Below, one piece after another: positions 57,673-64,000 of a stretch of DNA of 64,000 nucleotides (its first letter is position 1; every line of letters starts with the position of its first letter). The stretch is from Enterobacteriaceae bacterium. Lineage in GTDB: Bacteria > Pseudomonadota > Gammaproteobacteria > Enterobacterales > Enterobacteriaceae. A model generated the notes under the pieces. The model saw nothing but the letters and a program-made list of their open reading frames with translations, did no database searches and was not told where the DNA came from. The position numbers and the translations under genes were made by a program. The stretch spans positions 186,001 through 250,000 of the forward strand of contig CABIZV010000007.1 in NCBI GenBank assembly GCA_902363335.1. The letters are read 5' to 3'.

Positions 57673-59830
57673 TATTCACCTCCGCAACATCCGCGCCTTT
57701 GCGCGCCATCGCTTGTTCTTTTGGCATATCCATCACCAGCGCACCGTCTTTGAGCACCAGTACCCGGTTGACGATGGAGAGCACCGCGCTGCGGTGGGTG
57801 GCGATAATCAACGTGCGGCCCGCCAGCCAGTTGCCCAGGCGGTCGAGGAAGTCGCGCTCGGTGTGTTCGTCGAGCGATGCGGTCGGTTCGTCGAGCAGCA
57901 CGATATTCGGGTCGCGCAGGATCAGGCGTGCCAGCAGCAGCGACTGCCGTTGCCCGCCGGAAAGCCCCAGCCCGCCCTCCATCACCACGTGATCGAGGCC
58001 ATGCGGCAGCTTGCGCACCAGAATGTCCGCGCCGCACATCTCGAGGGCGGCGATAATCTCCTCGTCGCGCGCTTGCGGTGCGCCGAGCGTCAGGTTATCG
58101 CGCAGCGAACCGTGGAACAGCCGGGCGTTCTGCGTCATCAGACCGGTGTTGCGCCGCAGGTCGGCGACGTCAATGTGCGGCAGGCTGAGCGAGTCAAGAC
58201 GCAGCTCGCCTTGTTCCAGCGGTACGCCGCCAATCAGCGCTTGCAGGAAGGTCGATTTACCCGCGCCGTTGCGGCCCAGCACGGCAATGCGCTCCCCGGC
58301 GACAATCTCCAGTTTGCCGACGCGCAGCGGGACGGTTGGAGAGTCCGGGCGATAGCGAAACGCGGTATCGGTAAACTGGTAGTTGCCATGCAGCACGTCG
58401 CGGTGCAGGCGCTGCGAGTCTTCGCCGTTCTCCACCGGCAACTGCATAATGCTGTCGATGCCGGATTTGGCGGCCTTGGCCTGCTGCCAGCGCGCCAGCA
58501 CGCCGCACAGTGCGGCCATCGGCGCAATCATGCGCGATGAAAGCTGCGAGGCGGCGACAATCGCCCCGGTGGTGATGTCGCCGTTGATGACCATCGGCGC
58601 GCCCACCACAATCACGACGGCATACACCAGCCCCTGAATAGTAGTGCCCCAGGAAAGCAGGCCCTGCGTCAGGCGACGGCTTTTCATGCCGGTCTGGGCG
58701 GTGATGCGAATGTAGCTGTTCCACTGTTGCAGGAAGCGGGTCTCCGCCTGCATCAGCTTAATGTCCTCCAGCCCCTGCACGCTCTCCACCAGCACGGCAT
58801 TGCGCAGGGTTGATTCCTGCACGTGTTCTTGCGCCAGCGCGGCGAGTTTGCGCTGCAATAACAGGCCGGGGGCCAGCATGATGATGGCGGCGACCGGCGC
58901 AATCCATGCTAATTGCGGGGCGATAATCGCCATCACCAGCAGGAACAGGAAGAAGAACGGCAGGTCGGCAATCACCGAGACGGTGGTGGAGGTGACCATC
59001 TCGCGAATCGACTCCAGCTCGCGGAGCTGGGAGATAAAGCTACCGGTGGAACGGGGGACGGCGCTGGTGCGCAGGCGCAGCGCGTGGCCGAATACCCGGT
59101 CGGAGATGCGCATATCGGCCTGCTTGCCGAGAATGTCGGTGACGTGGCTGCGCATCAGGCGCATGGCGAAACCAAAGGCCACGGCAATCAGCACGCCGAT
59201 AAACAGCACGTACAACGTCGGGTAAGACTGGGCGGGGATCACCCGGTCGTAGACCTGCATCGAGAATAAAATCCCGGCCATCGACAGGACGTTAATCACC
59301 AGCGACGCCAGCATTACGTGCCAGTAAGGTTTGATTTTGACCATCACCAGCTGGCGCAGCCAGCCGGGGTCAAAGCTGGAGAGATACTCTTCGGTGCGGC
59401 TGTCGCGCGCCATCGCCGCCGGACGGAAGGCGACCACGTGACGGATCTCTGCCAGCAGTTCGGTTAGCGGCTGGGTGGTGATGAGGTCGGCGTCGCGACT
59501 AAAGCTGACGCCGACGTTGGCCTCGCCGTCGAAGCTGTGAATGATCGCCACCTGGCCATCTTTTAGCTGTACCACCAGCGGCAAGCGCCAGCCGGTCACG
59601 TCGTCGAGCTTATCGTCAAGCATGCGGCTGGAAAGGCCAATGTGGCGCGCCATGTTCTTGAGCGCCGTCGCCAGCGGTTTACCCAACTGCCAGCGGGCCA
59701 TCGCCTGTAATCCGCCGGGGGAGAAGGTGAGACGGTAGTGCGTCGCCACCTGGCTTATCGCCGCTACCCAGGCATTGAGGGCTTTGGCATCGAGCAGTTC
59801 CTGCTCGGTAACGCGTGCGGTGCCGCTCAT
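57653..59830 (-). CDS. Type I secretion ABC transporter (permease/ATPase)
   Basis: This 725-residue fusion has an N-terminal C39-peptidase-like domain (about 1-140; the catalytic cysteine is not evident), six membrane spans (about 160-440) and an ATPase. In the ATPase, Walker A is GRNGAGKSTF, the signature is LSGGQRQSLLLARL and Walker B is NIVLLDEP. It is of the LssB/LapB type, used for very large RTX adhesins. It overlaps the channel gene by 4 nt (ATGA) and the adaptor gene by 20 nt, so the three are one transcript. Confidence 0.95.
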   Translation of the reverse strand: MSGTARVTEQELLDAKALNAWVAAISQVATHYRLTFSPGGLQAMARWQLGKPLATALKNMARHIGLSSRMLDDKLDDVTGWRLPLVVQLKDGQVAIIHSFDGEANVGVSFSRDADLITTQPLTELLAEIRHVVAFRPAAMARDSRTEEYLSSFDPGWLRQLVMVKIKPYWHVMLASLVINVLSMAGILFSMQVYDRVIPAQSYPTLYVLFIGVLIAVAFGFAMRLMRSHVTDILGKQADMRISDRVFGHALRLRTSAVPRSTGSFISQLRELESIREMVTSTTVSVIADLPFFFLFLLVMAIIAPQLAWIAPVAAIIMLAPGLLLQRKLAALAQEHVQESTLRNAVLVESVQGLEDIKLMQAETRFLQQWNSYIRITAQTGMKSRRLTQGLLSWGTTIQGLVYAVVIVVGAPMVINGDITTGAIVAASQLSSRMIAPMAALCGVLARWQQAKAAKSGIDSIMQLPVENGEDSQRLHRDVLHGNYQFTDTAFRYRPDSPTVPLRVGKLEIVAGERIAVLGRNGAGKSTFLQALIGGVPLEQGELRLDSLSLPHIDVADLRRNTGLMTQNARLFHGSLRDNLTLGAPQARDEEIIAALEMCGADILVRKLPHGLDHVVMEGGLGLSGGQRQSLLLARLILRDPNIVLLDEPTASLDEHTERDFLDRLGNWLAGRTLIIATHRSAVLSIVNRVLVLKDGALVMDMPKEQAMARKGADVAEVNNERRPA

Positions 59831-61275
59831 GGTTGGATCTCCACGCCCTGAATGGACAGGTTATTAAGCGCAAACTGCTGGCGCGTGCGCCCGGTGTTGT
59901 ACAGGCAGTCGAGCTGCAAGGTGCGCAGCTGGCTTTCGGTTTGCTGTTGGGTGAAGCGCGCCTGGTAGACTTCCTGCTCGGCGTTCAATACGTCGAGGAA
60001 CGGGCGCGAACCCAGGTCGAGATATTGTTGTTGGTACAGGACGCGGGTTTTTTCGGTCAGCGCTTGCTGGCGGGTCTGGATCTGTAACGCCTGTTCGAGG
60101 CTGATGGACTCATTTTGCGCGGCGCTCAGTTGCTGGCGCACTTCAAGCTGCGCGCTACGTACCGCCGTGGTGGCGGCGTCGAGGCTGTATTGGGCGGCAT
60201 CTCGGTTGGCGGTAAGGCCGCCGCCTTGATAAATCGGCATTTTTACCCGCACATAGGCGGCGTATTGCGTGCGGTCGAGCCGGTCGCTGTTGGAGTAGCG
60301 GTCGTTCAGGTAGTGGGTGATCTCCGGTTCCAGCGAGATGGTCGGTTTCATCTGCGCTTCGGCCCCGGCGAGCTGCGCGGCGGCCTGGTTTACCCGCGCG
60401 CGCGCCGCCAGTACGGAAGGGACGAGCTGGTCGTTAATATCCGCGACGTGGCAGGACTTGCCAAGCGAGGTCGGAAATTCATTGCTCACCGTGCCAATGC
60501 TGTTCCAGCCGAGATAGGTAATCAGCGTCGCCCGCCAGCGTTCGAGGCTGGCCTGATATTGGGTGAGCGTGGCCCGCGCGCCTTCAATACGGGCGTCGGT
60601 CTGCACCACGTCGGAGAGGGAACTGGCGCCTTCACTGTTACGCTGGTTGGCGAGCTTGCCGAGCTGGGTCAGGGAGTTGAGCTGTTCGCTGGCGATGGCG
60701 ACCAGCTCCTGGTATCCCTGTACCTGCACCAGCGCGGCGGCGGTATCGTGGGCGATTTTATCAATGCTTAACAGCACGGTTGCCTGCTGTGCCGCCACTT
60801 CGGCATTGGCTTCGCGCACCGAGCTGTCGACTTTGCCGAAGTCGTAGAGCATCTGGGAGAGCGAGAGGACTAACGACGGGACATAATCGTTATTGTTGGA
60901 GTAGCTGTTGGTGACGCTGTTGTTCATGCCGCCGCTGATCTGCGGATAGTATTTGGCGCGGGCGACATCGACCTTCGAGGCGCTGGTAAACAGCTTCCCG
61001 GCTTCGGTGCCAATGTCTGGATACCATTGCACGGCGCGCAAAACGGCCTGGTTGACGGTGAGGACGGCGGGGGGCGCGGCGGCCATCGCCATGCCCGGAT
61101 CACGGCCTTTTAAGTTCGGCAGTTCATCTTCGACGACGATTTTTTGCGGATTAATTTGTCGGGCGTTTTCCGCCTCCGGCGAGCCCCATACGGCCCAGGC
61201 GTCAGATAATAGAAATGGCTGGATGCAGGCGACTAGCCAAAGCAGGCGCGTGTGCTTTTGATTTTGCTTTCCCAT
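59827..61275 (-). CDS. TolC family outer-membrane channel for type I secretion
   Basis: This 482-residue protein has a signal peptide (RLLWLVACIQPFLLSDAWA, cleavage near residue 28) and the two-repeat TolC/LapE-type alpha-barrel. Repeated segments include GEAIFF-like amphipathic helices and LSLSQMLYDFGKVDSSV and KMPIYQGGGLTANRDAAQYSLDAA. It gives the exit duct for the adhesin. It lies 321 nt downstream of the adhesin gene and is coupled to the ABC gene. Confidence 0.93.
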   Translation of the reverse strand: MGKQNQKHTRLLWLVACIQPFLLSDAWAVWGSPEAENARQINPQKIVVEDELPNLKGRDPGMAMAAAPPAVLTVNQAVLRAVQWYPDIGTEAGKLFTSASKVDVARAKYYPQISGGMNNSVTNSYSNNNDYVPSLVLSLSQMLYDFGKVDSSVREANAEVAAQQATVLLSIDKIAHDTAAALVQVQGYQELVAIASEQLNSLTQLGKLANQRNSEGASSLSDVVQTDARIEGARATLTQYQASLERWRATLITYLGWNSIGTVSNEFPTSLGKSCHVADINDQLVPSVLAARARVNQAAAQLAGAEAQMKPTISLEPEITHYLNDRYSNSDRLDRTQYAAYVRVKMPIYQGGGLTANRDAAQYSLDAATTAVRSAQLEVRQQLSAAQNESISLEQALQIQTRQQALTEKTRVLYQQQYLDLGSRPFLDVLNAEQEVYQARFTQQQTESQLRTLQLDCLYNTGRTRQQFALNNLSIQGVEIQP

Positions 61276-61596
61276 CTTCTTTCCCCAATAAAATCATTAT
61301 GATGGTCTGTTGAGACCGTTATTTTTTTATGACTATTGATGAATATCCGCGACTCGCCACCACATACCTTCCATGGGTAAACCAACGAGACCGGAGGGTG
61401 AAGCTCCTGAGGTGAAACCGTCCTGTAAAACAGCCGTAAACCCACGGCAAAGTGGGTTTACGGCTTTGTAGGCCGGATAAGGCAACGCCGCCATCCGGCA
61501 CCTGCGCGGGCCTGCCTGATGGCGCTGCGCTTATCAGGCCTACGGTTCGTGCTCTGTTATGTAGCCCGGCCAAGCGCAGCGCCGCCGGGGTTTTTG
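61276..61596. repeat. REP-rich gap between adhesin and secretion genes
   Basis: This 321-nt gap holds a hairpin of GTAAACCCAC...GTGGGTTTAC (about 61436-61462), a BIME (61467-61543) and a GTAGCCCGGC...GCCGCCGGGG stem (61562-61590). No ORF is credible. It may reduce transcription from the adhesin gene into the transport genes. Confidence 0.75.
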
Positions 61597-64000
61597 TTAT
61601 CCGTGGTTTGCCGTTGCGTCGTGATGCAGCAGTTCCTCCAGCGTCGGTTGCACGCCATCCAGGGTGATAAGTTGCGTCGGCTGGTACTTGCTGCCTTCGC
61701 CGTCACGGTCGATGGAGACCACGGTGTCGCCTGAAGCTGTGTGCTCAATAGATAAATATTGGCCGAGATCTTCAGATTTACCACTCCAGTCACTCAGTAG
61801 ATGGCTGATATCTATATGATCCCCGTCACTAACTGAGAAATCAGTCCAGTGATTGTCATGTCCGTTGCCGCCGGTCGCGTCGTTGTTATCCAGTAAATTG
61901 AATATCACCGTGTCGCTACCGTGGCCCAGGGTGAAGGTATCGTCGTAAGCGCTGCTGACGGTGGTGTCAGCTTTGTCGCTACCTTCAACATGTGGGTGGA
62001 GATCGATAGTCAGGCTGCCGTGACTCAGGGTGCCGTCCTGGGCTTTGAGGGTGTAGTCGAACTGCTCGCGCTGCGTCAGGTCGGCCACGCTCACCCCTTC
62101 ACGCAGGGAGTAGCTGTAGCTGCCGTCGGCGTGCAGCGTCAGGGTGCCGTACAGCCCTTCAAGGCTCAGCGTTTTGCCACTGCCGACGACTTCACTGATT
62201 TGCTGACCACTCTCATTGCTCAGAGTGATATTGCTCCACAGCGAGCCGACGGTGATTTCGGCGATTTGCCCTTCAACCGTCACGCCTGCGGTGGCGGCTT
62301 CTGGCGTCACCTCAACGCTGGTCTGAACCGTACTGAAATCGGTATTCAGCACGTGACCGGCGGTATCCAGCAGAACCACCTGGAACGGGCCGCTATGCGA
62401 GGCCGCGCCATCCAGCGCGATGCTGGCGGTAAGCGTGGTGCTATCGGTGGTCAGCGTACCGCTGGAGACCAGATTCCCTTGGGCATCAAGCAGGTGATAA
62501 TCCGCTTTGCCGCTGGCGGTTGGCAGTGAAGCAAACTCCAGCACCAGCGCCGTATGGACCAGGGTTTCGGTGGCGGTGGCTGCAAGCGTTGCGCTTTGCG
62601 CCGCCGTGCGCATCAGCGTCGTTTCCTGCACCACGCTTTCGTCTGCCAGCAACGCGCTGGTGGTCATCAGCGACTGCGCCGCAAAGGTCGTCGTCCCGGC
62701 CGATGGCAGCGAGATGGTCAACGTTGCCGTACTCACCGACGATCCGTTGCGGATCGCGTAGGTAAAGGTCTCCTGACCCAGCGCGGTCGCCGGTTGCCCG
62801 GTTTTCAGGGTGTAGGTGTAAGCACCCTGGGCGTTGATGACCAGGTTGCCGTACTGGCCGGCAATCGTGGTGTTGCCGGTGGCGGCAATCGCCACGCCGT
62901 TGACGTTGCTCACTACCGTGCCTGCCGGTGCCACATCAACGCCGCCGCTGGTGTTGCCCGCCCCGGTAATCACGTTACCGGTGACCGACTCCACCGCCGC
63001 CTGGAAGGTGTGGGTGACGTCGTTGCTGGTGGTCATGCTCGCAAAGGTGGCGACTGACAGCAGACCGTCCGCTTTCAGCAAGAACACATAGTGCCCGGAA
63101 GCCAGCGTAAAGTTCTGCGTGGTGTTGCCGACCAGCAATGGTGCCTTGATCCAGTCATTGATAAAGCTATTTTGCTCGTACTGCCCGGTGGTTGGGTTAA
63201 GTTTGTAAATGTACAGGTCGTAGGTAGCGCCTAGTGCGACCCCTGTGACGTTGCCGTTCAGCGTGAAGGTACGGGTAGCGCCGGTTGGGACGTCAAACTG
63301 CAACTGCCCGCCGGTACTGATGTTGGCACCCAGAACGCTTCCCAGCGAGACGCTTGCCAGCACAAGTGAAGAGTTGCTCACCCCCGGCGTTGTCACATCA
63401 GCCGCCACCGGATCCACTTCCAGCGTCACCACATCACTGCTGGCGTGCAGATTCGGCAGGTTGAGGTCGATAGTCAGGGTCGCGTTACTGGTGGAACCGT
63501 TCGGTGCCTTAATCTGGTAGGTAAACACCTCAGGCCCGGTGATGCTCGACGGTGACACGCCCGCTTTCAGCGCATAGGAGTAGCCCCCTTGTGCGTTGAT
63601 GGTTAGCGTACCGTAGGTGCCGTTAATTACCGTGTTACCGGTGGCGGCCACGCTGCTGAAGCTGGTAGACGTCCCCAGGCTCACGCCGCTGACCACCGTG
63701 CCGTTTGGTGTGCTATCGATGCCGCCGCCGCCCACGCCGGTCATCACGTTACCGGTGGTGGTGCCGCTTGCGGTATCGACAAACACGCCGGTCGTCACAT
63801 CGGATGTCACTTTAAGCTGGCTGCTGGTCAGTAACGACAGACCATCATCTGCCTTCAGGAACAGCGCATAGTCGCCCGCTGGCAGCGTGACGTTGCGTGT
63901 CGCGGAAACGTTGCCCAACAGCAGAACCCGCAGGAAATCGTCATAACGCTGGTACATGCTGTAGGTGCCGTCGCCATTGGACTTGTAGATATACAAATCA
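61597..64000 (-). CDS. Giant BapA/Bap/LapF-type adhesin, C-terminal part
   Basis: The frame is open through the right edge, so about 800 C-terminal residues of a larger protein are seen. There are two clear repeats with the pattern TGNV-TG..-G..-P.GTVVS.V and NGTYGTLTINAQGGYSYALKAG, a diverged third, and linkers rich in Thr, Ser and Gly. The last 130 residues are the type I secretion signal: DDTFTLGHGSDTVIFNLLDNNDATGGNGHDN followed by DGDHIDISHLLSDW. Such proteins bind surfaces and cells and promote biofilm. Confidence 0.92.
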   Translation of the reverse strand, partial: DLYIYKSNGDGTYSMYQRYDDFLRVLLLGNVSATRNVTLPAGDYALFLKADDGLSLLTSSQLKVTSDVTTGVFVDTASGTTTGNVMTGVGGGGIDSTPNGTVVSGVSLGTSTSFSSVAATGNTVINGTYGTLTINAQGGYSYALKAGVSPSSITGPEVFTYQIKAPNGSTSNATLTIDLNLPNLHASSDVVTLEVDPVAADVTTPGVSNSSLVLASVSLGSVLGANISTGGQLQFDVPTGATRTFTLNGNVTGVALGATYDLYIYKLNPTTGQYEQNSFINDWIKAPLLVGNTTQNFTLASGHYVFLLKADGLLSVATFASMTTSNDVTHTFQAAVESVTGNVITGAGNTSGGVDVAPAGTVVSNVNGVAIAATGNTTIAGQYGNLVINAQGAYTYTLKTGQPATALGQETFTYAIRNGSSVSTATLTISLPSAGTTTFAAQSLMTTSALLADESVVQETTLMRTAAQSATLAATATETLVHTALVLEFASLPTASGKADYHLLDAQGNLVSSGTLTTDSTTLTASIALDGAASHSGPFQVVLLDTAGHVLNTDFSTVQTSVEVTPEAATAGVTVEGQIAEITVGSLWSNITLSNESGQQISEVVGSGKTLSLEGLYGTLTLHADGSYSYSLREGVSVADLTQREQFDYTLKAQDGTLSHGSLTIDLHPHVEGSDKADTTVSSAYDDTFTLGHGSDTVIFNLLDNNDATGGNGHDNHWTDFSVSDGDHIDISHLLSDWSGKSEDLGQYLSIEHTASGDTVVSIDRDGEGSKYQPTQLITLDGVQPTLEELLHHDATANHG

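Noticed and set aside
60115..60771. 218-codon + strand frame opposite the outer-membrane channel gene
   Set aside because: It is a shadow of the TolC-family gene, whose signal peptide and coupled overlap with the ABC gene confirm the minus-strand frame.
1..64000. CRISPR array
   Set aside because: No set of regularly spaced identical repeats with unique spacers was seen; repeated sequences are REP/BIME units, adhesin-coded repeats or att repeats.

Overview
The window is enterobacterial chromosome, about 55% GC by eye, from a relative of Citrobacter, Salmonella or Escherichia. The core order treR-treB-treC / mgtA / ridA-pyrI-pyrB / argI / rraB / valS-holC-pepA / lptF-lptG / yjgR / ahr / leuX matches the E. 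coli K-12 neighbourhood. However, miaE is present (found in Salmonella, absent from E. coli), bdcA and bdcR are missing near tabA, and no idn genes lie between yjgR and ahr. REP/BIME palindromes typical of this family fill many intergenic gaps. I favour a Citrobacter-like genus but cannot fix the species.

Layout. 1-7327: 3' part of a catabolic operon: two membrane proteins of the DUF4311/DUF4310 type, a metal-dependent amidohydrolase/deacetylase, a DgaE-like PLP ammonia-lyase and a KDPG-type aldolase, then a periplasmic lactonase-like propeller and a PRD/EIIB/EIIA regulator. The enzymes suggest import, deacylation, deamination and aldol cleavage of an amino-sugar acid. 7344-10510: anaerobic ribonucleotide reductase nrdDG with a NrdR/FNR-type control region. 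10511-14772: trehalose genes treCBR. 14773-17833: mgtA with a PhoP box and the MgtL leader peptide. 17961-20080: ridA and pyrBI with the pyrL attenuator. 20277-38911: tabA, argI with tandem ARG boxes, rraB, miaE, three small or uncharacterised envelope genes, yjgM, valS, holC, pepA, lptFG, yjgR, ahr and a coupled HNH-nuclease/SAM-methyltransferase pair.

39178-55852: a genomic island of about 16.6 kb at the 3' end of leuX (tRNA-Leu, CAA), bounded by an 18-bp direct repeat and much richer in AT than its surroundings. It carries a P4-type integrase, a DUF6387-like protein, an AlpA-type regulator, a tight cluster of three further tyrosine recombinases plus a small helical protein, mobilization genes mobA/mobC with a candidate oriT, and a putative restriction-modification module. 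That module has an N6-adenine methylase with a fused ribbon-helix-helix domain, a second Dam-like methylase and a convergent HNH nuclease. Two small membrane proteins lie at the right end. No conjugation pilus genes are present, so the island looks like an integrative mobilizable element carrying defence cargo.

55926-64000: the SOS-controlled SymE/SymR toxin-antisense pair, then a type I secretion operon (adhesin, outer-membrane channel, ABC exporter, membrane-fusion protein) in BapABCD-like order. The giant adhesin runs off the right edge.
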